Positions 1 to 7,232 of a stretch of 64,000 bases of DNA are shown piece after piece. The translations under genes were made by a program, and so were the position numbers. The notes below the pieces were generated by a model, which made no database searches, was not told where the DNA came from, and saw nothing but the letters and a program-made list of their open reading frames with translations. Origin of the DNA: Pseudomonas rhizophila (GTDB taxonomy: Bacteria > Pseudomonadota > Gammaproteobacteria > Pseudomonadales > Pseudomonadaceae); NCBI RefSeq assembly GCF_003033885.1, contig NZ_CP024081.1:1213898-1277897 (forward strand), given 5' to 3'. The number at the start of each line of letters is the position of its first letter. The stretch's first letter is position 1.

Positions 1-11
1 GCTCTATCCCC

Positions 12-101
12 TGTGGGAGCGAGCCTGCTCGCGATAGCGGTGCGTCAGTCACGTCTCTGCCAACTGAACCACCGCTATCGCGAGCAGGCTCGCTCCCACA
101 A
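12..101. repeat. REP/BIME element, family A
   Basis: An inverted pair of Pseudomonas REP units. The left arm reads GTGGGAGCGAGCCTGCTCGC and the right arm is its complement, ending in GCTCGCTCCCAC. About 45 bases lie between them, including CCGCTATCGCGAGCAGG. It sits just downstream of the permease gene that ends at 120, so it may act as a 3' mRNA stabiliser. Confidence 0.9.
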
Positions 102-119
102 GGGATATTCGTCGTGCAA

Positions 120-911
120 TCAGCCTGCTTTGCGCAACGCCGCATGCTGCGGATTGAAGGTCCACACCGCCAGTAGCGCGAACACCAGAGTCAAGCCCGC
201 GCACACCACCATTGCCAGCAGATTGAACCGTTCATACAACGCATAACGCACCAGCTCCACCCCATGGGTGAACGGACTCACCGCGCACAGCCAGTACAGC
301 CAAGGGCTGGCCTCCAGCATTTTCCACAACGGATACAGCGCCGAGGACAGGAAGAACATCGGGAAGATCACGAAATTCATCACCCCGGCAAAGTTCTCCA
401 GTTGCCGGATGGCATTGGACAGCAGCAAGCCCAGGGCGCTGAGCATCAGGGCCACCAGCAGCAGCGCCGGAAACGCCAGCAGCAGGCCCATGGCCGGTGG
501 CTGGATGCCGTACAGCCAGGCAATGGCGAGAAATGCGTAGACCTGCAACAACGAGATCAACGAGGTTGCCAGCAACTTGCTCGCCAGCAGGAAGGCCCGC
601 GGCAGAGGGCTGGTGAGCAGCACGCGCATGCTGCCCATTTCCCGGTCATAGACCATCGACAGCGAACCCTGCATGCCATTGAACAACAGGATCATGCAGG
701 CAAGGCCAGGCACGATGTACACCTCATAAGGGATGTAGGTGTCATAGGGGGCAATGATGGCGATGCCCAGTGCCGCACGAAAGCCGGCGGCGAACACCAG
801 CAGCCACAGCAGCGGCCGCACCAGGGCACTGAGAAAGCGCGTGCGTTGTAGCACGAAACGCAGCCATTCACGCACCACGATGCCGCTGAAGCATTGCCAA
901 TACGCGTTCAT
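120..911 (-). CDS. pedC: ABC-2 type transporter permease of the PQQ alcohol dehydrogenase system (PedC-like)
   Basis: A 263-residue integral membrane protein, probably the permease of an ABC exporter. Hydrophobic segments can be seen after an N-terminal cytoplasmic helix (FRAALG region), then around the LACMILLFNGMQ, LLATSLISLLQVYAFLAIAW, LLLAFPALLLVALM, FVIFPMFFLSSALYPLW and C-terminal VVCAGLTLVFALLAVW stretches, giving about six spans as in ABC-2 permeases. The ATG at 911 is chosen because it overlaps the stop of the upstream ATPase gene as ATGA (908-911); longer in-frame extensions would run through the ATPase coding region. In Pseudomonas this permease, ATPase, beta-propeller and binding-protein set accompanies PQQ alcohol dehydrogenases. 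The transported substrate is not known from sequence. Confidence 0.88.
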   Translation of the reverse strand: MNAYWQCFSGIVVREWLRFVLQRTRFLSALVRPLLWLLVFAAGFRAALGIAIIAPYDTYIPYEVYIVPGLACMILLFNGMQGSLSMVYDREMGSMRVLLTSPLPRAFLLASKLLATSLISLLQVYAFLAIAWLYGIQPPAMGLLLAFPALLLVALMLSALGLLLSNAIRQLENFAGVMNFVIFPMFFLSSALYPLWKMLEASPWLYWLCAVSPFTHGVELVRYALYERFNLLAMVVCAGLTLVFALLAVWTFNPQHAALRKAG

Positions 912-1636
912 GGGTGAACTCCCGCTGCGGTCAGGTGGGTGAAGGCCGAACCGAGGGTGCCGCCATGTGCCTGACTGACGGCGTCGGCGCGTGCGCTGGC
1001 GACGAGGCGGCCTTGATGCAGGATCAGCAGATCGTCGCTGGGCTGTACTTCGTCCAGCAGGTGCGTGGTCCACAGCACGCTGATGCCCTCGTGGCACAAC
1101 TGGCGAACGTGTTGGTTCAGGGCCAGCCGGCTGGCCGGGTCAAGGCCAACGCTGGGTTCATCGAGCAGTAACAGGCGCGGTTCATGCAGCAGCGCCCGGG
1201 CGATTTCCACCCGGCGACGATGGCCGCCATTCAGGGCGCGCACCCGTTCGTGGCGCCGCTCGGTCAACTGCTGGCGGGCCAGTTCCGCGTCGATGCGCAC
1301 ACTGCCCTGGCGCCGCGACAGGCCATGCAGCGCAATGTGGTAACGCAGGTTCTGCTCGACACTCAGGTCCAGGTCCAGGGTGCTCTGTTGGAACACCACA
1401 CCCAACTGGCGCAAGGCCGGCAGCGGCGAGGTCTGCAACGAATGGCCGCCGACGCGGACCTCACCACGCTGCACGTCATACAGGCGCGTGAGCAAGGCAA
1501 TCAGCGTCGATTTGCCGGCGCCATTGGGGCCCAGCAACGCGGCGAAGCGCCCGGCTGCGAGGTTGAAACTCACCTGCTTGAGGGCTTCGCGCGCGCCGTA
1601 GGCGAAGCTCAGGTCGCTGACTTCCAAGGCGTTCAT
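908..1636 (-). CDS. pedB: ABC transporter ATP-binding protein of the PQQ alcohol dehydrogenase system (PedB-like)
   Basis: A 242-residue nucleotide-binding subunit. The Walker A motif GPNGAGKST is at residues 36-44, Walker B LLLLDEP around 155-161, the D-loop VGLD follows, and the switch histidine is near 192 (TTH). The signature motif is degenerate, ALNGGHRRR at about 134-142, where LSGGQ is usual; this kind of variation is seen in exporter-type ATPases. The gene overlaps the permease by 4 bp and its own start overlaps the stop of the beta-propeller gene by 4 bp, so the three are translationally coupled. It would energise the PedC-like permease at the inner membrane. Confidence 0.9.
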   Translation of the reverse strand: MNALEVSDLSFAYGAREALKQVSFNLAAGRFAALLGPNGAGKSTLIALLTRLYDVQRGEVRVGGHSLQTSPLPALRQLGVVFQQSTLDLDLSVEQNLRYHIALHGLSRRQGSVRIDAELARQQLTERRHERVRALNGGHRRRVEIARALLHEPRLLLLDEPSVGLDPASRLALNQHVRQLCHEGISVLWTTHLLDEVQPSDDLLILHQGRLVASARADAVSQAHGGTLGSAFTHLTAAGVHP

Positions 1637-2637
1637 GGCGTCACCACTACGCCCCAGGGATAGCGCCCAACCTTCACCGACTTGAGCACTTTGCGGCTCT
1701 GCACGTCGATCACCGACACATCACCGCTGACGCCATTGGTTGCCAGCAGTTGGCGTTGATCGGGGGTGAATGCCAGTTGCCAGACACGCCGCCCCACCAG
1801 CAGGTAATCCAGCACTTCGAAGGTCTTGGCATCGATGACGGCGACGTGATTGGCCGGGCCCAGGGCGACGAAGGCGAGTTTGCCGTCGGCGCTGAGCTTG
1901 ATGCCCACTGGCTGTACCTTGTCGGGGTGAACGCCCTTGATCTGGAACGTCAGCGTCTTGAGCACCTGGCGACTGGCGACATCGAGAATCGTCAGTGTGC
2001 CGCCGATTTCCGCCGAGGCCCAGAGCTGCGAACCGTCACGACTGAACTCGACGAAACGCGGCCGTTGGTCCACCAGTGTGTTGTCGGCCAAGGTCTGGGT
2101 GCTGGTGTCGATCCAGTGCAGCATGTTGGTGGTTTCACTGGTGTTGACCGCCCATTTGCCATCGGGGCTGACGGCCATGCCTTCGGGCTCGACGCCGACG
2201 CCGATCTGTCCCAGCACCTCGGAAGTCTGGGTGTCGATCACGGTCACCAGGGCATCGTCTTCGTTGGACACGTAGAGCCAGCGGTCATTGGGGTGCAAGG
2301 CGAACTGTTCCGGGTCCTTGCCGGAGGGCAATTCCTTGATGATCTTGCGGGTGGCGACGTCCATCACCTGGACCCGGTCCGAATCGCTGGCGCAGATGTA
2401 CAGCAGGCGGTTGTCGTGGGACAGCAACAGGCCTCGGGGGCGTTGGCCCACCGGCAGGGTCTCGATGACCTCCAGGCTCTGCATGTCGATCAGGCTCAGG
2501 CTGTTGTCTTTCTCATTGGAAACCCAGGCGATGCTGGCGGCGGCGGGGCCGGCGACCAACAACGCCGCCGCCAGGGTGAGGGTCTGGCAAAGCAGGGCAG
2601 GTTGGAACCGGGTCGGGTCAAGCAGGGGGCGGCGCAT
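1633..2637 (-). CDS. periplasmic YVTN/beta-propeller protein of the PQQ catabolism cluster
   Basis: A 334-residue protein with a long signal peptide (basic MRRPLLDPTRF followed by a hydrophobic stretch ending GPAAA around residue 35). The mature part is made of repeated beta-propeller blades with YVTN-like signatures (for example LYICASDSDRVQVMDV, LYVSNEDDALVTVIDT, LLATNGVSGDVSVIDV). This is the PQQ-dependent-catabolism-associated beta-propeller family. It overlaps the ATPase start by 4 bp and starts 31 bp after the stop of the binding-protein gene, so it belongs to the same minus-strand operon. Its biochemical role is unproven; a periplasmic scaffold or ligand-binding accessory to the ABC system is the simplest reading. 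Confidence 0.82.
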   Translation of the reverse strand: MRRPLLDPTRFQPALLCQTLTLAAALLVAGPAAASIAWVSNEKDNSLSLIDMQSLEVIETLPVGQRPRGLLLSHDNRLLYICASDSDRVQVMDVATRKIIKELPSGKDPEQFALHPNDRWLYVSNEDDALVTVIDTQTSEVLGQIGVGVEPEGMAVSPDGKWAVNTSETTNMLHWIDTSTQTLADNTLVDQRPRFVEFSRDGSQLWASAEIGGTLTILDVASRQVLKTLTFQIKGVHPDKVQPVGIKLSADGKLAFVALGPANHVAVIDAKTFEVLDYLLVGRRVWQLAFTPDQRQLLATNGVSGDVSVIDVQSRKVLKSVKVGRYPWGVVVTP

Positions 2638-2668
2638 GGCGGTTTCCTTATTGTTGTTCTTGAAGGGA

Positions 2669-3853
2669 TCAGGGGTAGCGGCAGCTCACTTCGGGCCGGT
2701 CGTAGCCCAGGCTGTCCATTTCGTTGGTAGGGTGCAGAAAACCGTCCTGGGGCGAGGTGCTCACCAGCGCCCGCGGCTGAACCAGGGGAATCGGCTGGCG
2801 CAGTTGCCCGTTCCACGGCCGGTAACTGAGCTTGCGCCCCTTGAAACCGTCCAGCGGCAATTGCTCGCTCAGCGCCAGTTGGCGGATGGCCAATGGATCG
2901 TCCTGGCGCAGTTTGCTCACGGCACTGGCGATGCTGCGCACGGCGATCCAGGCGGCGAAATCACGATCATTCATCCAGCGCCCGGCCAGGGCTTCGAAGC
3001 GTTTTTGCAGCTGTGCCGCGCCGTAGGTTTCCACGGTCTTGTGCCAGGCGGTGGGGGTCAGGCCTTGCGTGCCGGCCACCGGACGCGGGTACCAGGTCTG
3101 GTAGGGCACGTATTCGCCGAAGTCGCCGCGCTCGTCGGCCACCAGCACCACGTCGTATTCGGCGGTCTGGGTGAACAAAGGCATGTCGGCCTGGGCGCTG
3201 CGGCGCTGGTCGTTGTCGAACTGCCAGTCTTTTTGCGCGACGACCTTCATGCCGAAACGCTTCATGGCTCGTCGTAGCGCAGCAGCATAGGCCTGGTCCT
3301 CGGCCGTCTGGCCGACGATCAGTAATGCCCGCTGCCATTTGCGTACGACGCTGAACTGCACCAAGGCATCGGCGAGCATCGCCCGGTCGGGCAAGCTGTG
3401 GAGCACGTTGCCCAGGCAATCGGTGGTGCGCAGGCTGTCGTCGGCGCTGCCGGCATTGAACAGCAGGCTGTCGGGCAGGGCGGCACTGAGTTGGCGCAGG
3501 CTGGCGGATGGGGCATTGACCACAAACAACCGCAGGCCTTGGTCATGCTGCGCTTGGGCGGCCTGGAGCAAGGCTTCGGGGCTGTCGACGCTGGCGCTTT
3601 GCAGCTGGTAATCGTGCTTGAGAAAACGCCCGGTGCTGTTGCTGTCGACAATCGCCAACTGCGCCCCGCGCAGTCCGGCATCGGCGGGCTCTTCAATGAC
3701 GTTGGACAGCAGCGGGCCCGGGTCGGGGCGGTAACCCAGGTAGCCGATGCGCACTTGCAGCGGCGCGCCGTCGCCAGCCTGGGCGGCGACCGGCAACCCG
3801 GCGCTGGCCGCTGCGAGCAAAGGGATCAAGGCGTAACTGACGAGCCGGCGCAT
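2669..3853 (-). CDS. ABC transporter substrate-binding protein, PQQ-dependent alcohol dehydrogenase system
   Basis: A 394-residue secreted binding protein. The ATG at 3853 gives a clean signal peptide, MRRLVSYALIPLLAAASAGLPVAAQAG, with cleavage near AQA/GD; a longer in-frame extension to 3988 adds a basic sequence that would destroy it. The mature protein has the alternating pattern of type I periplasmic binding folds (QVRIGYLGYRPDPGPLL, FVVNAPSASL, ALLIVGQTAEDQAYAAALRRAMKRFG). It is the first gene of the minus-strand ABC operon and is divergent from the sensor kinase pedS2. Family knowledge places it in the branched-chain-amino-acid-receptor-like group specific to PQQ dehydrogenase clusters; its ligand is unknown. 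Confidence 0.86.
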   Translation of the reverse strand: MRRLVSYALIPLLAAASAGLPVAAQAGDGAPLQVRIGYLGYRPDPGPLLSNVIEEPADAGLRGAQLAIVDSNSTGRFLKHDYQLQSASVDSPEALLQAAQAQHDQGLRLFVVNAPSASLRQLSAALPDSLLFNAGSADDSLRTTDCLGNVLHSLPDRAMLADALVQFSVVRKWQRALLIVGQTAEDQAYAAALRRAMKRFGMKVVAQKDWQFDNDQRRSAQADMPLFTQTAEYDVVLVADERGDFGEYVPYQTWYPRPVAGTQGLTPTAWHKTVETYGAAQLQKRFEALAGRWMNDRDFAAWIAVRSIASAVSKLRQDDPLAIRQLALSEQLPLDGFKGRKLSYRPWNGQLRQPIPLVQPRALVSTSPQDGFLHPTNEMDSLGYDRPEVSCRYP

Positions 3854-3931
3854 AACACCTCCATTGCGGGTAGCGCCAGCATAGAAAGCCTGTGTCCAGG
3901 GGGAAATATGCAGAAAGTACCGCCGGGCCAG

Positions 3932-3946
3932 TACCAAGGTAGTAAC
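3932..3946 (+). promoter_or_regulatory. TACCAAGG-containing candidate regulatory motif
   Basis: TACCAAGGTAGTAAC lies in the divergent region between the binding-protein gene and pedS2. Its first eight bases match the exact 15-base motif found before pedE/pedF (9226) and before pedH (13542). Assigning it to a particular regulator would be inference; a LuxR-type response regulator of the ped system is plausible. Confidence 0.4.
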
Positions 3947-4008
3947 CCGCTGTCGACGCCGGGGTTTTAGGATGCCAGTCATCGTCATTCATCAGGAGCG
4001 GACAGACC

Positions 4009-4257
4009 GTGCGGATTCTCAAAGCCCTGCTGCTACCGTTGTTGCTGATCTTGAGTCTGATTGGCGTGGATCGGTTGTCTGGCAAACCAAAGAGCTGCCG
4101 CGAACACAAAACCTGCGAGCACAGAGGTTCCCCTGTGGGAGCGAGCTTGCTCGCGATAGCGGTGGTTCAGTCGACAGCGCTGTTGAATGTGCCGATCTCA
4201 TCGCGAGCAGGCTCGCTCCCACAGGAGTACTGTGCCGGCCAGGGGTTGGGCCGCTAA
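4009..4257 (+). CDS. possible small secreted or membrane peptide, read through by a REP element
   Basis: A GTG at 4009, with AGGAG about 12 bases upstream, opens an 82-residue frame beginning MRILKALLLPLLLILSLIGV, a convincing signal or anchor sequence. After about 45 residues the frame runs into the REP element at 4132-4225, so its C-terminal half is repeat-derived. It may be a real small gene whose original end was replaced by REP insertion, or a chance frame in the pedS2 leader. It is on the same strand as pedS2 and ends just before its ATG. No family was recognised. Confidence 0.3.
   Translation: MRILKALLLPLLLILSLIGVDRLSGKPKSCREHKTCEHRGSPVGASLLAIAVVQSTALLNVPISSRAGSLPQEYCAGQGLGR
4132..4225. 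repeat. REP/BIME element, family A
   Basis: Inverted REP pair with CTGTGGGAGCGAGC on the left and GCTCGCTCCCACAGG on the right. It ends only 34 bp before the pedS2 start codon, which is unusual because REPs normally lie 3' of genes. It would form a hairpin in the pedS2 5' leader if transcription starts upstream. Confidence 0.9.
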
Positions 4258-4259
4258 CC

Positions 4260-5516
4260 ATGTCGGCCCTCTGGCGAATCAACCTCTGGGTGACGGCGTT
4301 TTTCGCCCTGGTCACCCTGGCTTGTGCGGTCCTGTTGCTGCATCAAGCCACGGCTGATGTGAAACGTGAGCTGCAATCGGCCGAGTCCGTGGTGCATTAC
4401 CTGAGTGAAACCGCCGAACGCAACCCGGCCAGTCTCCAGTCGCGGTTGACCGGCAGTCTGCGTCATGTACGGGTTCACTGGTTGGCGGCGGGGCAGGTGC
4501 AGCCGGGGAACAGCGAGGGCGGGGTGAGCGCCTGGCTTGGTCGCTGGTTACTGGGCGACGCTCCGGCTGCCGCGGTGGTGGATTTGCGCGACGGTCGCCG
4601 GGCCTGGATCGCGGTCGACCCTCGGGACGAAATCGAAGAAGTCCTCGATTCCCTGGTGCAACTGCTCGGCGTCTGTGCGCTGGCGTTGTTGGTCAGCCTG
4701 CTGGTGATCCGCTGGGCGGTGCGCCGGGGTATGGGATTGCTCGATGAATTGCTGCAGGCCCTGCGTCAGGTCTGCGCCGGCGATCTGCGGGTGCGGCTGG
4801 CCGCTGATGCTATCCCGGAGGCCCGACAATTGGCGGTGCATTTCAATCGCATGACCGCTGCCCTGACTCAGGCGCAGGCCGATAACACCCGGCTTACTCA
4901 AGCCCTGCTGGCTGTGCAGGAGCAGGAACGCACGAAGCTGGCTCGGACCCTGCACGATGACCTGGGCCAATACGTGGCAGGGATCCGCGCCCGGGCATGC
5001 TTGCTGCGGCTGGTGATCGATCAGCCGCCGATGCTGGAGCAGACCGTCAGCCAGCTCGAGGGTCATTGCGAGCATCTGCAACAGGGATTCCGTGCGCTGG
5101 TGCAAGACCTGTATCCGGTGGTGCTTCAGCACTTGCCGCTGTCCGAGGCCATCGAGCTGCTGGTGGCTCAGTGGCAACAAAACCAGGGCATCGCCTGTCA
5201 GCTGCGGATCAACGCGCCGTTGCCGCCGTTGTCGGGCTCGAACAAGACCCACCTGTATCGCCTGTTGCAGGAAGCGCTGACCAATGTCGTCCGGCATGCC
5301 GGCGCCACGCAGGTGCGGATTCGCCTGCAGCATCGGGCCGGGCGTTTGCGAGTGCTGGTGCGTGACAACGGCCGGGGAGCGACCGGGCCCCATCGAGCGG
5401 GCGTTGGCCTGCACTCGATGTCCGAGCGCGCCCGCAGCCTGGGTGGCGAACTGCGCATCATCAGCCAGCCCGGTGCCGGTTGGGCGCTGGCCTTGAATAT
5501 TCCCCTGGAGGCGTGA
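4260..5516 (+). CDS. pedS2: PedS2-like sensor histidine kinase
   Basis: A 418-residue membrane sensor kinase of the NarX/UhpB-like HisKA_3 class. TM1 covers about residues 10-28, a short periplasmic domain about 30-130, TM2 about 133-152, then a HAMP domain. The phospho-acceptor is His232 in LARTLHDDLGQ, and the ATPase has the N-box LLQEALTNVVRHAGA (336-350) and DNGRGA (369-374). The start at 4260 gives the expected TM1; there is no strong Shine-Dalgarno sequence. The stop overlaps the pedR2 start by one base (TGATG). In P. putida this kinase, paired with PedR2, controls the calcium/lanthanide switch between PedE and PedH; the same role is inferred here from synteny. Confidence 0.88.
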   Translation: MSALWRINLWVTAFFALVTLACAVLLLHQATADVKRELQSAESVVHYLSETAERNPASLQSRLTGSLRHVRVHWLAAGQVQPGNSEGGVSAWLGRWLLGDAPAAAVVDLRDGRRAWIAVDPRDEIEEVLDSLVQLLGVCALALLVSLLVIRWAVRRGMGLLDELLQALRQVCAGDLRVRLAADAIPEARQLAVHFNRMTAALTQAQADNTRLTQALLAVQEQERTKLARTLHDDLGQYVAGIRARACLLRLVIDQPPMLEQTVSQLEGHCEHLQQGFRALVQDLYPVVLQHLPLSEAIELLVAQWQQNQGIACQLRINAPLPPLSGSNKTHLYRLLQEALTNVVRHAGATQVRIRLQHRAGRLRVLVRDNGRGATGPHRAGVGLHSMSERARSLGGELRIISQPGAGWALALNIPLEA

Positions 5517-6154
5517 TGAACATCTTGTTGGTCGACGATCATGCGGTGGTTCGGCAGGGCTATGCCAGCCTATTGCGGGCGCTGATGCCGGAGCTGCACG
5601 TGCGCGAAGCCGCCACCGGTGAGGAGGCGTTGAGTCAAGTGCTGGAGCAGGTGCCTCACCTAGTGATCATGGACTTCGGCCTGCCCGGTATCAGCGGGCT
5701 GGAAACCACCCGGCGCCTGCGCCAGCGCCTGCCGCAACTGCGGGTGCTGTTCTTCAGCATGCACGATGAACTGCCATTGGTCCGTCAGGCGCTGGACGCC
5801 GGGGCTGCGGGCTACCTGACCAAGAATTCGGCACCTCAGATACTGGTGGAGGCCGTGCGCCGGGTGCTGGCCGGCCATGCCTACATCGAACAAGCCCTGG
5901 CCACCCAGTTGGCCTGCGCCAGTACCCGACACGACACCGACCCGCGCTTGCAATGCATGACCCAGCGCGAGCTGGAGATCTTCGTGATGCTCGCCAGGGG
6001 CACCCCGGCGCGCACCATTGCCGAACAGCTGTGCATCAGCGCCAAGACCGTGTCCAATCACTTGACGCTGCTCAAGAGCAAGCTGCAGGTCAGTTCCCAT
6101 GCCGAACTGGTCCACCTGGGGATCGACATGGGCGTGGTGCGGGTGGCGGGGTGA
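5516..6154 (+). CDS. pedR2: PedR2-like LuxR-family response regulator
   Basis: A 212-residue response regulator. The receiver domain starts MNILLVDDHAVVRQG, with acidic residues D7/D8, phospho-acceptor D53 in IMDFGLPG and the conserved lysine in YLTKNSAPQ near 101. The C-terminal LuxR helix-turn-helix spans LTQRELEIFVMLARGTPARTIAEQLCISAKTVSNHL. Its ATG shares one base with the pedS2 stop, so the pair is translationally coupled. In the homologous system it represses pedH and activates pedE when lanthanides are absent. The inverted repeats at 9174 and 13616 are candidate binding sites, but this is inference. Confidence 0.9.
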   Translation: MNILLVDDHAVVRQGYASLLRALMPELHVREAATGEEALSQVLEQVPHLVIMDFGLPGISGLETTRRLRQRLPQLRVLFFSMHDELPLVRQALDAGAAGYLTKNSAPQILVEAVRRVLAGHAYIEQALATQLACASTRHDTDPRLQCMTQRELEIFVMLARGTPARTIAEQLCISAKTVSNHLTLLKSKLQVSSHAELVHLGIDMGVVRVAG

Positions 6155-6183
6155 GCCCCTCATGTTCTCGCAATGATGCTCAA

Positions 6184-6319
6184 CTGTGGCGAGGGGATTT
6201 ATCCCCGTTGGGCTGCGCAGCAGCCCCAAAGCCTGAAGACTCGGTGTGCCAGGTCTATTGAGCTGGCTGTTTTAGGGCTGCTGCGCAGCCCAGCGGGGAT
6301 AAATCCCCTCGCCACAAGG
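6184..6319. repeat. REP/BIME element, family B
   Basis: Inverted pair of the second REP family: GTGGCGAGGGGATTTATCCC on the left, and GGGATAAATCCCCTCGCCAC on the right. The inner arms are GGGCTGCGCAGCAGCCC and GGGCTGCTGCGCAGCCC. It lies between the convergent genes pedR2 and the pentapeptide-repeat protein. Confidence 0.9.
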
Positions 6320-6340
6320 CTTTGTATGTATCTGGAGACT

Positions 6341-6985
6341 TCATTGATCCCAGGACGCTGGGCAACCCGTACACCCTTGCATATTCGCATCCTGAAAATT
6401 CCCGTAATGCTGGCGTGAACCGCTCATGTTGGCGTCTTCCAGGTTGCTTTCGCCAAGCTTGGCTTCCTGCAGGTTGGCGTCGCGCAGGTCGGCGCCCTTG
6501 AGGTCTGCCTTGCTCAGCCAGGCCATTTCCAGGTCGGCGGCTTGCAGGTTGGTTTCGTGCATTCGGGCGCCGGACAGCCGGGCGAATTGAAGATACGCGG
6601 CGCTCAGGTCGGCTTTCTGGAACTGCGCGCCCTGGGCAAACAGGCCCCAGCCCTGGATAGCCTTGAGCGTGGCCCCACTGAAGTCCGCCAGGCGCAGGTT
6701 GCTTTGCTGCAAGCTGGCACGGGTCAGGTTGGCGCCTTGCAGACGGGCTTTTTCCAGATTGGCCAGGTCCAGCCGCGCATGGCGCAGATCGGCGCCCCGC
6801 AGGTCGGCACCGCTGAGGTTCATTTTGCGCAGGTCCTGGTTGGCCAGCCGGGCGCCGCGAAGGTCGGCGCCGGGGCATTGGCTGGACTCGGCGATGATGC
6901 AGCCGTTGATGGTCAGGGGCATGTCGAGGTCGTCGGCGCTGGCATTTGCGGCGAACACGATCAATAAAACCAGTGGATAGTTCAT
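6341..6985 (-). CDS. secreted pentapeptide-repeat protein
   Basis: A 214-residue protein with a signal peptide (MNYPLVLLIVFAANASADD, cleavage near ASA/DD). From about residue 40 to 200 it consists of pentapeptide repeats of the A(D/N)LXX kind (ADLRGARLANQDLRKMNLSGADLRGADLRHA and so on), which form a right-handed quadrilateral beta-helix. The ATG at 6985 is preferred because extensions run into the REP element at 7005. A pentapeptide-repeat gene occupies the same place before pedE in P. putida. Function unknown; exported localisation makes a gyrase-protection role unlikely. Confidence 0.85.
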   Translation of the reverse strand: MNYPLVLLIVFAANASADDLDMPLTINGCIIAESSQCPGADLRGARLANQDLRKMNLSGADLRGADLRHARLDLANLEKARLQGANLTRASLQQSNLRLADFSGATLKAIQGWGLFAQGAQFQKADLSAAYLQFARLSGARMHETNLQAADLEMAWLSKADLKGADLRDANLQEAKLGESNLEDANMSGSRQHYGNFQDANMQGCTGCPASWDQ

Positions 6986-7004
6986 GGCAGGAACTCGAGT
7001 TAAC

Positions 7005-7095
7005 TGTGGGAGCGAGCCTGCTCGCGAAGCCGTCGGCACATTCAACATCACTGCCAACTGAACCACCGCTATCGCGAGCAGGATCGCTCCCACAA
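7005..7095. repeat. REP/BIME element, family A, tandem copy 1
   Basis: Inverted pair TGTGGGAGCGAGCCTGCTCG ... CGAGCAGGATCGCTCCCACA. Both this and the copy at 7140 contain an almost identical central spacer, CATTCAACATCACTGCCAAC. Confidence 0.9.
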
Positions 7096-7139
7096 GGGAT
7101 CTTTGCTGGACACAGAATCTGTGTCCAATGAGATCAAGA

Positions 7140-7229
7140 GTGGGAGCGGGCTTGCTCGCGAAGCCGTCGGTACATTCAACATCACTGCCAACTGAACCAC
7201 CGCTATCGCGAGCAGGATCGCTCCCGCAA
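7140..7229. repeat. REP/BIME element, family A, tandem copy 2
   Basis: Near-identical duplicate of the element at 7005-7095, with GTGGGAGCGGGCTTGCTCGC on the left and CTCCCGCAAGG on the right. The right end abuts the pedE stop codon at 7233. Confidence 0.9.
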
Positions 7230-7232
7230 GGG

